Positions 1-7,633 are shown, numbered from the stretch's first letter. The stretch is DNA of 64,000 nucleotides from Cohnella nanjingensis (GCF_014212125.1 NZ_JACJVP010000041.1:81766-145765); one strand, 5' to 3'. Numbers and translations are program-made. The notes: a model not told the origin generated them from the sequence alone.

Positions 1-8
1 GGGGAAAT

Positions 9-98
9 GTGCGAAAGAGAGCAATTAGTTTACCTACATTGGCGGTTGGCGTGATGTGGGCGAAAGAGGGCGTTTTAACTTCCCTCATTCGCCCGCAC
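9..98. repeat. Imperfect tandem repeat with a hairpin, non-coding left edge
   Basis: Two related segments follow each other. Around 9-40 a GTGCGAAAGAGAGC block is followed by a pyrimidine-rich half ending in CATT. Around 53-90 the pattern recurs as GTGGGCGAAAGAGGGC followed by a half ending in CATTCG. The second copy folds into a hairpin, with arms 56-70 and 82-98. No gene is visible in 1-135. It may be a dispersed intergenic repeat or a terminator for the gene ending at 136. Confidence 0.35.
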
Positions 99-135
99 CA
101 CGCGCACGTCCGTACGCGATCCAACCGCCCTACCT

Positions 136-354
136 TTACACGCCCGTGCGTCTCTTTTGGTTGTTCGGCTTTTTGTTGATCTGGTTTTGCATCTTTTTCG
201 TATCGGTGCTGTAGTGGTCTTGATTCCCCTTGCCGCCAGCCTGCGCTTGTTTCTTTTGCGCGAGCTTCAGCTTCATCGCTTCGGCCAGGCTGATCTTCTT
301 CGGCTCGCCGGCCGCCTCCGTCTCCGCGCGCTGCGGATGCAACTCTTCCGTCAT
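136..354 (-). CDS. Small basic protein of unknown function (72 aa)
   Basis: The function is not recognised. The start at 354 is chosen because AGGTGAT precedes the ATG at good spacing; an in-frame ATG at 471 has no such site. The product is very polar: an acidic N-terminus with MTEELHPQR, a KISLAEAMKLKLAQKK amphipathic helix near the middle, and a basic Asn/Lys/Gln-rich tail ending KRRTGV. There is no signal peptide or membrane segment. It is probably a soluble cytoplasmic protein, possibly nucleic-acid binding given the basic tail. The gene stands alone. A -35-like TTGACA (491-496) with a poor -10 lies about 110 bases upstream on the same strand. Confidence 0.6.
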   Translation of the reverse strand: MTEELHPQRAETEAAGEPKKISLAEAMKLKLAQKKQAQAGGKGNQDHYSTDTKKMQNQINKKPNNQKRRTGV

Positions 355-539
355 CTTGATCACCTCATACAGAATTACCCCATCTTGGTGCCGCACGCCC
401 CTACTTATACTTTCTGATCCGTTGAAAAAGACCGGCGCGGGGCCGTCCGTACGGAACCCTACACCAGTCATATCAGATGTGCGATTGAAATGTCAAATGA
501 CCCGATTCGATCCGATAGCCGACGAAGCGGCCGTGCTCG

Positions 540-857
540 TCAATAAGGCCTTCTACGGGTGAACAACCAACCGCCAGCCAGGAATACGAGGCTCAGGATC
601 AACGTGATACCGAAGCCTTGAAGCAAGGAGTCGTTGAAGAGCAGCTTGCCGAATCCCTCCGCCACATGCGGCCGGAATACGGGGAGCGCGGTGCCCAACG
701 GAATCGCCGCGATCAGCACGACCCATAGGAGCCAGCCCACTGCATGCCGAAGCCCGGAGAACAGCAGGGTAAGTAGGCTGAACAGCAGCATGTAGACGCC
801 GAATTGATAGAGGAACATCCCGGCGAACCCGAACCGATCCCAATGGAAAATCTCCAA
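540..857 (-). CDS. Membrane protein fragment, probable C-terminal remnant of an ABC-type permease
   Basis: About 105 residues with three hydrophobic segments (roughly 12-34, 40-58 and 80-97), ending in a charged RRRPY tail, as in the last part of many ABC-2 type permeases. The only start is a TTG at 857 with no ribosome binding site. The frame stays open upstream as protein-like sequence (SWVDTFNILE) up to a TGA just before the blaI promoter. This is best explained as the 3' end of a larger gene whose 5' part was lost when the blaI-blaR1 block arrived. It could instead be a short real membrane protein. The family assignment is tentative. Confidence 0.4.
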   Translation of the reverse strand: MEIFHWDRFGFAGMFLYQFGVYMLLFSLLTLLFSGLRHAVGWLLWVVLIAAIPLGTALPVFRPHVAEGFGKLLFNDSLLQGFGITLILSLVFLAGGWLFTRRRPY

Positions 858-893
858 AATGTTGAACGTGTCAACCCAACTTCAAAAATAGCG

Positions 894-922
894 TTGACTT
901 CTTGTGATTACAAATGTAATCT
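894..922 (+). promoter_or_regulatory. Promoter of the blaI-blaR1 pair
   Basis: TTGACT (894-899) and TAATCT (917-922) are separated by 17 bases, a good sigma-A match. The -10 overlaps the first BlaI-type operator, so bound repressor would block the polymerase. Confidence 0.7.
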
Positions 923-945
923 AGATTCAGGATTACAAATGTGAT
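907..945 (+). promoter_or_regulatory. Two BlaI/MecI-type operators
   Basis: ATTACAAATGTAAT (907-920) is a perfect palindrome, and ATTACAAATGTGAT (932-945) is a near copy with centres 25 bases apart. Both carry the TACA/TGTA half-sites recognised by BlaI/MecI/CopY winged-helix repressors. They lie directly upstream of a blaI-type gene and over its promoter, so autoregulation is the simple reading. Confidence 0.75.
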
Positions 946-963
946 CAAGAGAGGTGCCGCCTC

Positions 964-1344
964 ATGACATCCGAGATCCCTCGCATCTCCGATGCAGAAT
1001 GGGAAGTGATGAAGGTGCTCTGGTCTTCGCCTGTTCCCCTTGCGGCCAGCGAGGTCGTCCAGACGTTGGAGCACAGCAAAGCTTGGAACCCGAAGACGGT
1101 GAGGACGCTCATCAACCGTCTGGTCGAGAAGCAGGCGCTGGGCTTCGATCCGGACGGCCGAACGTATCGCTACTATCCGCTGGCGAAGGAGGAGGATTGC
1201 GTCCGCTCCGAGACTTCGTCCTTGCTCAAGCGGATCTACGGCGGCGCGATGAAACCGATGCTCGTCAACTTCTTGAAAGACGAACGGCTGTCAAAGGAGG
1301 ATATCGCGGAATTGCAAGCCATCCTGGAGCAAAGGAAGGAGTAG
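964..1344 (+). CDS. BlaI/MecI/CopY-family transcriptional repressor
   Basis: A 126-residue protein with the family pattern: a winged helix over about residues 8-80 (ISDAEWEVMKVLW start, then the NPKTVRTLINRLVEKQAL recognition region and an RYYPL wing), followed by a short dimerisation tail. The length is normal for BlaI/MecI. The start is preceded by GAGAGGTG. Three bases separate its stop from the downstream M56 protease gene. Such repressors dimerise on TACA/TGTA palindromes and are inactivated when a BlaR1/MecR1-type protease is triggered. The operators at 907-945 support self-regulation. No beta-lactamase gene is nearby, so the regulon is unknown and need not concern antibiotics. Confidence 0.9.
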   Translation: MTSEIPRISDAEWEVMKVLWSSPVPLAASEVVQTLEHSKAWNPKTVRTLINRLVEKQALGFDPDGRTYRYYPLAKEEDCVRSETSSLLKRIYGGAMKPMLVNFLKDERLSKEDIAELQAILEQRKE

Positions 1345-1347
1345 CCG

Positions 1348-3114
1348 ATGCGCTTCCCATGGCCTTCGCTGTTTCACGCGGTCTGGACGACTTCCCTCAT
1401 GGCATGCGTGCTGATCGGCTTGATTCTGGCGATCAGGCTGCTGCTCCGGGATCGCATGCAGCCTCGGTGGACATACCTGCTTTGGACGCTCGTGCTTCTT
1501 CGGCTAGTGCTGCCTTGGACCCCCGAGAGCGCCTTCAGCGTCTTCAATCTATGGACCCCCGCGCATCCCGAGGCGTCTCCCGAACCGCGGGACACGATGG
1601 ATCGGGCGACTGGACAGTCGCCGGCCGTCGTCTTTCGGCTCTCGGAGGATTCTCCACTTGCCTTCGAATCTCCCAGCGTACAGCCGAACCGTCCCGCCCT
1701 GCAGGAGGCTCCATTTCGCAGCCCCCTTGTCGATGCGCTCTCTTGGGCGTGGTTGCTCGGCGCGCTTAGTGCAGCCGGTATTATGATCGGAGCTCATCTG
1801 CGATTTGTCAGACGTCTAAGGGACGAGCCCCTTATCTCCGATTCCCGCGTGAATTCGCTCTTCCGGCAGTGCCAAGCGAAGATGAACGTTCGGCGCAAAG
1901 TGACGCTGACCGAGACCGGCCTTGTCTCGAGTCCGGCGCTTACCGGCCTTTTCCGCCCCCGACTGCTGATGCCTCCAGATGTATTGAGGATATTGGACGA
2001 TCGCGAGCTCCAGTTTGTTTTCCTCCATGAGCTCTCGCATCTGCGAAGGCGCGATCTCTTCATGAACGCGGCGATGCATGCCTTGCTGGCCTTGCACTGG
2101 TTCAATCCCCTGGTCTGGTACGCCTATCGCCGGATGCGGGAAGACCAAGAGCTCGCATGCGATGCGCTGACGCTGACATCTCTTCGGCCTGCGGATTCGC
2201 ACGCTTACGGGATGACGATCTTGAAACTGCTGGCAGCCTTGTCAGGCCAGTCTCGGTTCATGCATGCTGCCGGAATCGCGGGAAGCCGGCAAGCCTATCG
2301 AAGGAGGATGATCCTGATTCGAACGCACCGGCCGAACACCTATAAACGCACTTTGTTAGGACTGTCCGTCCTGCTGCTGGTCGGCGGCTGCGGACTGACA
2401 AATGCCAAGGAGAACGCAGTTTGGGGTAGCGGAAAGGGGAACGTGCCGTCCGACGTCGCACAGGTAGCGGTCTCCGACGGGAGCACGCAAGAGGAGCTTG
2501 CTTCCGAGAAGGGCGTAAAGCTATATGCGAGCCGTTCGGAGGAAGGCGAGGTGACGGGGATTGCCCTACGGACCGGCGAGATCGCCAAAACGTTTGCCTG
2601 GCCCAATCTGATCGATCAAGGGTACAAGCCCAGCCTCTATGTCGCGGATGTAGACGGCGACGAACGCGAGGAGATTGTCGTCATCCTAAAGACGACAAAC
2701 AGCCAGGGCATCTACCATCGGGAAGAGATTCACGTATTGAATCGGGAGGATTTGACCGAGGCAGCCATCGCGGACCCTGTTGGCGCGGTCGATCGGTTCG
2801 TCACGACTACCATTGCGCTCCAGGACGGGCAAGTTGAAGTTCGAGCCAATTGGGATGACAGTCGCATCAAGAAAACATACGCCGAGTCGTATTCGATGGC
2901 CTGGAACTCATTCAGCGTCGGATTCGGCAATATCGTGAACTACACCGTAACCGGCAATGTGATCCGCGCAGGCGTATCCGGTTCGCTGGGCAGCTTCGCC
3001 AATGGGACGACATCCTATGACTTCCACCCGCTGACGGCGATCGCAACCTATGGCCCGAATCTCCAAGTGAAGAACGTCGAACTATTAAACGACGGCGGCT
3101 GGACCGAGACGTAG
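1348..3114 (+). CDS. BlaR1/MecR1-like M56-family membrane metallopeptidase with an unusual C-terminal domain
   Basis: A 588-residue integral membrane protein. N-terminal hydrophobic segments (about 10-30, 38-56 and 130-150) precede the gluzincin core: HELSH at residues 227-231, with REDQELACD downstream supplying the third zinc ligand, then a further membrane helix near residue 335 (LLGLSVLLLVGGCGL). In BlaR1/MecR1 the extracellular C-terminus is a penicillin-binding sensor. Here the last 230 or so residues show no SxxK/SxN/KTG set, and instead include a VADVDGDEREEIVVIL stretch like VCBS or beta-propeller repeat proteins. The ligand is therefore probably not a beta-lactam. Translation is likely coupled to blaI, whose last codons contain the AGGAAGGAG site. 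Confidence 0.85.
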   Translation: MRFPWPSLFHAVWTTSLMACVLIGLILAIRLLLRDRMQPRWTYLLWTLVLLRLVLPWTPESAFSVFNLWTPAHPEASPEPRDTMDRATGQSPAVVFRLSEDSPLAFESPSVQPNRPALQEAPFRSPLVDALSWAWLLGALSAAGIMIGAHLRFVRRLRDEPLISDSRVNSLFRQCQAKMNVRRKVTLTETGLVSSPALTGLFRPRLLMPPDVLRILDDRELQFVFLHELSHLRRRDLFMNAAMHALLALHWFNPLVWYAYRRMREDQELACDALTLTSLRPADSHAYGMTILKLLAALSGQSRFMHAAGIAGSRQAYRRRMILIRTHRPNTYKRTLLGLSVLLLVGGCGLTNAKENAVWGSGKGNVPSDVAQVAVSDGSTQEELASEKGVKLYASRSEEGEVTGIALRTGEIAKTFAWPNLIDQGYKPSLYVADVDGDEREEIVVILKTTNSQGIYHREEIHVLNREDLTEAAIADPVGAVDRFVTTTIALQDGQVEVRANWDDSRIKKTYAESYSMAWNSFSVGFGNIVNYTVTGNVIRAGVSGSLGSFANGTTSYDFHPLTAIATYGPNLQVKNVELLNDGGWTET

Positions 3115-3142
3115 CATCTTGTTGCTTGATTGCGAGTAAAAA

Positions 3143-3183
3143 TGAGGCGATTCCCTTGGTCTAATCGACCTAGAGAATCGCCT
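3143..3183. terminator. Hairpin terminator between convergent genes
   Basis: Arms GAGGCGATTC (3143-3152) and GAATCGCCTC (3174-3183) pair perfectly, with an inner GGTC/GACC stem. The T-rich tail lies on the minus-strand side (complement of 3135-3142), so it suits the flavoprotein gene best, but it may also stop blaR1 transcription. Confidence 0.7.
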
Positions 3184-3223
3184 CTTGCCGTTGGTTCGCT
3201 CAGCCATAGAACGCCGAATGCGG

Positions 3224-4090
3224 CTAATCGCCCTGCGGCCAGGCGCTCCCGCTCCGCGGCGTGTCGAGGCGGTAGTCGGTGTAGCGTCGCGCGAAGAACT
3301 CGCGGCCCAGCCGTTCGGCATCCGCCGCGGGGAAGCCGGGGTCCCGCGCGACCTCGCCCCGGCGATTGCCGACGCCGCGCACGAACCCGACGAACTCGGA
3401 ATGCGTGTAGCGGGCGTACTCCTGCACCTGATGCACGATGCCGAGCGAAGCGCCCGGGTACGTCTCTTCGGAGGCGAGGGCGAGGCCGATCCGCTTGCCG
3501 GTCATCCCGCGGATGACTTGCTCCGAGTCCGGATAGGAAGCCGCATAATAGCAAAAGGTGCGATCGAACCAAGCCTTCGTCTGCGCGGATAGACCGTACC
3601 AATAGACGGGAGAGCAGAACACGACCCCTTGGGCGGGCAGAAAGTCTTCCAGGAACAACGTCCGAAAGCGGTCCTCGATGCCGCACTCGCCATTCGGCAG
3701 ACGGCAGGTGCGGCAGTCGCGAAGAAATCCGGCAATATAGTCGTCCAGGAAGCGCAGCTTCACCTGCGCGCCCCCTTCCGCCGCTCCCCGCCTCACGGCA
3801 TCCGCCAGCGACGCGGAGTTGCCGTCCCGGCGCGGGCTGCCCACAAGGACGAGAAGTTGCGGCTGTTGTTGGTGTTCGTGATGGTTCTGCTGCTGTGGGT
3901 GTTCGTGATGGTTCTGCTGCTGTTGGTGTTCGTGATGGTTCTGCTGCTGTTGGTGTTCGTGATGATTCTGCTGCTGTTGGTGTTCGTGATGGTTCTGCTG
4001 CTGTGGGTGTTGGTGATGATTCTGCTGCTGTTGGTGTTCGTGATGGTTCTGCTGCTGTTGCAGACGCTGCTGTTGCTGTTGTTCGGTCAT
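3224..4090 (-). CDS. NAD(P)H-dependent FMN reductase-like flavoprotein with an N-terminal His/Gln repeat
   Basis: Residues from about 77 onward form a flavodoxin-fold FMN reductase: LLVLVGSPRRDGNS is the FMN phosphate loop, SPVYWYGLSAQTKAWFDR is the usual second flavin contact, and a CxxC...C cluster (CRTCRLPNGEC) lies between, as in many NADPH-FMN reductase and iron-sulfur-flavoprotein relatives. The first 76 residues are a low-complexity tract with seven NHHEH/NHHQH units separated by QQQQ or PQQQ, a potential metal-binding or polar-zipper extension. The ATG at 4090 is preferred because GGGGG sits 9 bases upstream; the ATG at 4099 is directly against it. The gene is divergent from an Lrp-type regulator, which probably controls it. 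Electron donor and substrate are unknown. Confidence 0.85.
   Translation of the reverse strand: MTEQQQQQRLQQQQNHHEHQQQQNHHQHPQQQNHHEHQQQQNHHEHQQQQNHHEHQQQQNHHEHPQQQNHHEHQQQPQLLVLVGSPRRDGNSASLADAVRRGAAEGGAQVKLRFLDDYIAGFLRDCRTCRLPNGECGIEDRFRTLFLEDFLPAQGVVFCSPVYWYGLSAQTKAWFDRTFCYYAASYPDSEQVIRGMTGKRIGLALASEETYPGASLGIVHQVQEYARYTHSEFVGFVRGVGNRRGEVARDPGFPAADAERLGREFFARRYTDYRLDTPRSGSAWPQGD
3863..4048 (-). repeat. In-frame 27-bp tandem repeat encoding NHHEHQQQQ units
   Basis: Seven copies of a 27-base unit lie inside the flavoprotein gene. The unit encodes a nine-residue NHH(E/Q)H plus Q/P-QQQ motif, with very little change between copies. Such arrays expand and contract by slippage, so copy number may vary between strains. 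Confidence 0.9.
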
Positions 4091-4239
4091 GCGGTTCATC
4101 CCCCATCTTCTGCGATGGGACTAATTTTACGCGAACGCGGCCTCCCCATACATCGCATATGGAAGGAAAAAGGCGTGTCTGAAATGCATTTGCAAGTTAT
4201 ATTTAGCATATGACTTTGAAAATCAAGGAGCGATGCAGA

Positions 4240-4671
4240 ATGGATCCGATCGATCAGAAAATATTGCTGCTGCTGCAAGAGCAAGGACGAATCTCGATGG
4301 CCGAACTCGGCCGTTCGGTCGCCCTCTCCCAACCCGCGGCTACGGAGAGAGTCCGCCGGCTCGAGGACAGCGGCGCCATCGCGAGATACCGCGCCGAGGT
4401 CTCCCCGGCCGCGGTCGGGAAGCCGATCGTCGCTTTCCTGCTGTTCCGCGCCCATGCTTGCGATGCGTTCGCCGCCTTCTGCCGCGCCTCTCCCCACGTC
4501 GCGGAATGCCACCGGATCAGCGGGGAGTACAACTACCTGCTCAAAGTCGCATCCGCCTCCATGGCGGCGCTCGAAGCCTTCGAGAACGAATGCGACAAAT
4601 ACGGGAGCTCGACCACGCTCATCGTCCTCTCGACGACGGTGGCGCACAAGCCGATCCTGCCCGAGGGCTGA
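4240..4671 (+). CDS. Lrp/AsnC-family transcriptional regulator
   Basis: A 143-residue protein starting MDPIDQKILLLLQEQGR, the typical AsnC-type winged-helix opening (about 1-60, with SMAELGRSVALSQPAATERVRRLEDSGAI), followed by the ligand-binding RAM domain (about 65-140, with HRISGEYNYLLKV). The ATG at 4240 has AAGGAG nine bases upstream and fits the family start; an in-frame ATG at 4210 does not. It is divergent from the flavoprotein gene across about 150 bases, a usual layout for a local regulator and its target. Lrp-type proteins usually bind amino acids or related small molecules; the ligand is not visible here. Confidence 0.88.
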   Translation: MDPIDQKILLLLQEQGRISMAELGRSVALSQPAATERVRRLEDSGAIARYRAEVSPAAVGKPIVAFLLFRAHACDAFAAFCRASPHVAECHRISGEYNYLLKVASASMAALEAFENECDKYGSSTTLIVLSTTVAHKPILPEG

Positions 4672-4688
4672 ATCGACGGTTCGTCCGC

Positions 4689-6938
4689 TTATCTGCCGCT
4701 ATGAACGATGCTCGCGATCGCCGCTACGTCCCACGCATCGATCCTGCCGTTGTGATTCATATCCGCGTATTTCACGTGCTCCCACTTCGGACTGCTCGAA
4801 CGGATACCCAGCGCCGCTACGGCGATCCAGAGATCGTTCGCCGTGATCTTCCCGTCTCCGTCCACGTCGCCGTCCCGCTGCGGCACGATCGCCGCCCGGA
4901 ACGACGCGACGGCTTTGTCTAGCACGATGGCGGCCTGATCCACCTGCGACTGGGTGGCCGAAGCGTCATCCGCCGCAGCCTGCGCTAGACGGATCGCCGA
5001 TTGCAAGGCGGCCTTGGCGCCGCGGGGCGCCTGTCCGACCTTGGTGCCCTCCCGCGTGGCATCATACAGCGCCTGGGCGACTGAAATCTTGCCGAACAGC
5101 GCCGAACGGTCGACGGCATGCAGCTTGGCGCTATACGACACGGGCGGCGCGATCCGCTGCCCCTGGCTGGTCGTCGCCCACGCGTCCAACGTGATCGCGG
5201 CAGCCGCTCCGTCGGGAACGTCGCTCTTCACGCGATAGCGCAGGCGCAGTACCGGACCGCTGACGTAAGCGGGATCGTAGCTGGACAACGACAGATTCAG
5301 CAGTCCCTCCGTACTCTGGTCTTGTTGGGTGACGTTCACCCCCGCCTGCAGCGTCCGCGCCGATTCGAAGACGAGCTTGGCGGCGTCGTACTGAACGCGG
5401 AGACCTTGCTCGTAGACCTCCAGCGTATTGCCCGTCAGCCCGTAATCGACCTCCAACGCGCCGTCGGCGTTGACATCGTCAGGACCGGTCAATGCAGCTT
5501 GCACCTGCTTCAGGTTGATATTGCGGATCGTCATCGTCGCCGTCTGCGTCTGTCCGTTCGCGTCAGTCGCTTCCAGCGTCACGAGCGTATCCTCGCCGGC
5601 CGGGAAGTCGGCGAGCAGGAAGTTCGTATCCCAGACGAGCCTGCAGTCGAAGCGATCGAAGCAGAATTGCTTGTCATGCGACAACTCGGCGGTCTTGCCA
5701 TTATACGTCGCCGTTACCTTCCGAATCGGATCCACAGACGTAACCAGGAAGTACATGTTCACGTCCTGGTCCAGCTGGAAGACCTGATCCAGCGTCCTTG
5801 GATACCCATAGATGTAATAATCGAACGTGATCGGATCCCGGAGCACAATCGCGTCCCGGAACGCCTGAACCGCCGCGGCGAGCGCGACGGAAGCCAGATT
5901 CACTTGGGGCTGCGTCGCTTGGAGATCGTCCGCGATCGCCTGCGCTTGATCGATGGCCGTCTGCAGGATGGCCTTCTGGCCCGCCGGCACTTGTCCCGCA
6001 TGATTGCCTTCGGCCGTCGCGTCATGCAACTGCTGCGCGGCAGCGATGAGGTTCAGCAGCGCCGACTTGCCCACGTTGCGGAACACGGCGTTGAACGATA
6101 CCTGTGGCGAGAGCAAAGTCCCGCCGCTGGTCGTCGCCCAGGCGTCGAGCGCCATCGCGGCGGCGGTCCCGTCGGGGACCTCGTCCTTGGCGCGGAAGCG
6201 AAGGCGAAGCACCGGCCCTTGTACATAGTCGGGATTGTAGCTCGACAACGTCAGGTTCAGCAGACCTTCCGTACCGTTGTCTTGCTGGGTGATATCCGTC
6301 CCCGCCTGGAGCGTCTCCGCGGATTGGAATTCGAACTTCGAAGCGTCATACGCGAGCCTGAGGCTCTGCTCATAGATGTTCAGCGATTGATGGACGACGC
6401 CATAGTCGAGCGCGAAGGGTTCCCCGGCTTGAAGCGTCTCCGGGCCCGTGAGCGCCACCTGCAGCTGCTTGAGATTGATATTGCGGACGGTCATCGTCGC
6501 CGTCTGCGTCCGTCCGTTCGCATCGGTCGCTTCGAGCGTTACGAGCGTGTCCTCGCTGGCGGGAAAGTCGTCGATGCGGAGGTCCGTGTCCCAGACCGGA
6601 CGGCAGTCGAAGCGATCGAAGCAGAATTGCTTGCCGTTGGAAAGTTGGGCAACCTTGCCGTTGTAAGAGGCCGTTACTTGCCGGATGGGATCCGTGGAAG
6701 TGACTAGGAAGTACAAGTTCACGTCCTGGTCCATCTGGAAGACCTGGTCCAGCGTTCTGGGATAGCCGTAGATGTAGTAATCGAAGCTGATCGGAGATGT
6801 AGAGGTCTCCGCCGCCGCCGAGGGAGACGAAGGGACTGAAGGCGTCGAGGGACCGGATTCCTCCGCGTATACCGCGAGAGGCGACAGCAGCAGCAAACTC
6901 GCGACGAGGCTTAGGAGCCTAACGACTGTTCCGCGCAA
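4689..6938 (-). CDS. Secreted modular protein: two tandem Ig-like/cohesin-like/helical modules plus a C-terminal dockerin
   Basis: Of 749 residues, a signal peptide (1-25, ending AVYA) and a Ser/Pro/Thr linker lead to two near-identical modules of 320 residues (about 52-371 and 372-690). Each has an Ig-like part starting FDYYIYGYPRTLDQVF, a cohesin-like beta-sandwich (LTGPE..., YDASKFEF, LRLRFRAKDEVPDG) and a three-helix FIVAR-like part. The last 60 residues carry two calcium loops, DVDGDGKITANDLW and DMNHNGRIDAWD, as in dockerin type I. Start is TTG at 6938, fixed by AAAGGAGG eight bases upstream. No glycoside hydrolase or other scaffold gene is close. It is likely an extracellular adhesion or assembly protein; the partner is unknown. 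Confidence 0.85.
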   Translation of the reverse strand: MRGTVVRLLSLVASLLLLSPLAVYAEESGPSTPSVPSSPSAAAETSTSPISFDYYIYGYPRTLDQVFQMDQDVNLYFLVTSTDPIRQVTASYNGKVAQLSNGKQFCFDRFDCRPVWDTDLRIDDFPASEDTLVTLEATDANGRTQTATMTVRNINLKQLQVALTGPETLQAGEPFALDYGVVHQSLNIYEQSLRLAYDASKFEFQSAETLQAGTDITQQDNGTEGLLNLTLSSYNPDYVQGPVLRLRFRAKDEVPDGTAAAMALDAWATTSGGTLLSPQVSFNAVFRNVGKSALLNLIAAAQQLHDATAEGNHAGQVPAGQKAILQTAIDQAQAIADDLQATQPQVNLASVALAAAVQAFRDAIVLRDPITFDYYIYGYPRTLDQVFQLDQDVNMYFLVTSVDPIRKVTATYNGKTAELSHDKQFCFDRFDCRLVWDTNFLLADFPAGEDTLVTLEATDANGQTQTATMTIRNINLKQVQAALTGPDDVNADGALEVDYGLTGNTLEVYEQGLRVQYDAAKLVFESARTLQAGVNVTQQDQSTEGLLNLSLSSYDPAYVSGPVLRLRYRVKSDVPDGAAAAITLDAWATTSQGQRIAPPVSYSAKLHAVDRSALFGKISVAQALYDATREGTKVGQAPRGAKAALQSAIRLAQAAADDASATQSQVDQAAIVLDKAVASFRAAIVPQRDGDVDGDGKITANDLWIAVAALGIRSSSPKWEHVKYADMNHNGRIDAWDVAAIASIVHSGR
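4875..6790 (-). repeat. 960-bp direct tandem duplication inside the dockerin-protein gene
   Basis: The DNA encoding the two modules repeats with a period of 960 bases. For example, the FDYYIYGYPRTLDQVF codons begin near 6785 and again near 5825. Protein identity between copies is very high in the Ig-like part and lower in the helical part, so the duplication is fairly recent or homogenised. Confidence 0.85.
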
Positions 6939-7004
6939 ACCGTTTTACCTCCTTTATGTTGGATACGTTTTGTATCTACCCCCTTAATATAGCACAGGAA
7001 ATGG

Positions 7005-7034
7005 AAAAGAAGCGGAATTTCTCCCGCTTCTTTT
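7005..7034. terminator. Bidirectional terminator downstream of the dinB-like gene
   Basis: A perfect 11-bp stem, AAAAGAAGCGG (7005-7015) with CCGCTTCTTTT (7024-7034), and an 8-base loop. T-runs lie on both strands. It separates the DinB gene from the secreted-protein gene. Confidence 0.85.
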
Positions 7035-7052
7035 TGGACTTGCCGTTCGAAT

Positions 7053-7556
7053 CTATTCCGCGCTGTACAGATCGAACATGTTGATCGCGTAGCCCAACTG
7101 CTTCATGTAATTGAACAGCTGCGCGCGGTGATGCTGGACGTGGGTGACGATCTCGATCAACCACTTGGCTTGCACGGCGTCATGCTCCAGATAGAAGGGC
7201 TTCGTCGACTTCCGCAGGAAGTCCTCGTCGGAGAGCCCGGTCATATACCGCTCCACTTCGCGCATGCCGGACATCATCCGGTCGCCCAGCTTGTCCGGGT
7301 CGGTATCGGCCGCAATCTCGGCCTCCAGTCGGCGGATCTCCGGCTCGCTCTTCTCCTGCAGGATCAACAGGTCCACGGACGGGATCGACGCCAGGTGATG
7401 CACCAGCTCTTGCAGCGAGCGCATGTTGTCCCGCGGTCTGTAGTCCGCATCCGCCGGGGAGATCCTTCCGATGAGGCGGACGGACGTCTTCACGAGCAGC
7501 GTCAGTTCTTCGAACAGCAATCCTCTCAATTCGTTCACGGCTTGCACACGCAACAC
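7053..7556 (-). CDS. DinB-family four-helix protein
   Basis: A 167-residue protein with the DinB/YfiT-like pattern: an N-terminal helix, a metal-site His in the SLQELVHHLASIPS segment, and a C-terminal HVQHHRAQLFNYMKQLG helix supplying the paired histidines. These proteins form a four-helix bundle with a three-His divalent metal site; some are thiol-dependent S-transferases using bacillithiol. The start is uncertain: GTG codons at 7556 and 7547 and a TTG at 7553 lie close together near a GGAG site. It is divergent from a WYL-type regulator that probably controls it. Confidence 0.8.
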   Translation of the reverse strand: MLRVQAVNELRGLLFEELTLLVKTSVRLIGRISPADADYRPRDNMRSLQELVHHLASIPSVDLLILQEKSEPEIRRLEAEIAADTDPDKLGDRMMSGMREVERYMTGLSDEDFLRKSTKPFYLEHDAVQAKWLIEIVTHVQHHRAQLFNYMKQLGYAINMFDLYSAE

Positions 7557-7610
7557 TCCATTTCATCGCGAATAGAATAGGTTCTTCTGGGCTTCGAACT
7601 CATCGTAACC

Positions 7611-7633
7611 TATAATAGTGACAAAGCTTGTCA
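7611..7633 (+). promoter_or_regulatory. Promoter -10 and operator-like palindrome between the divergent dinB-like and WYL-regulator genes
   Basis: TATAAT (7611-7616) is followed by a perfect inverted repeat TGACAA-AGC-TTGTCA (7619-7633), just downstream of the -10 of the rightward gene. The placement suits a repressor site, probably for the WYL regulator itself. A -35 is not convincing. Confidence 0.5.

Noticed and set aside
3048-4106. A long minus-strand frame (352 codons) reading as TAAEPSRTPT repeats.
   Set aside because: It is an out-of-frame reading of the 27-bp repeat and the flavin reductase gene; the real frame carries the flavodoxin motifs and a proper start.
5118-6707. A 529-codon plus-strand frame opposite the dockerin protein.
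   Set aside because: Antisense shadow; it shows the same 960-bp repeat because the sense gene is duplicated.
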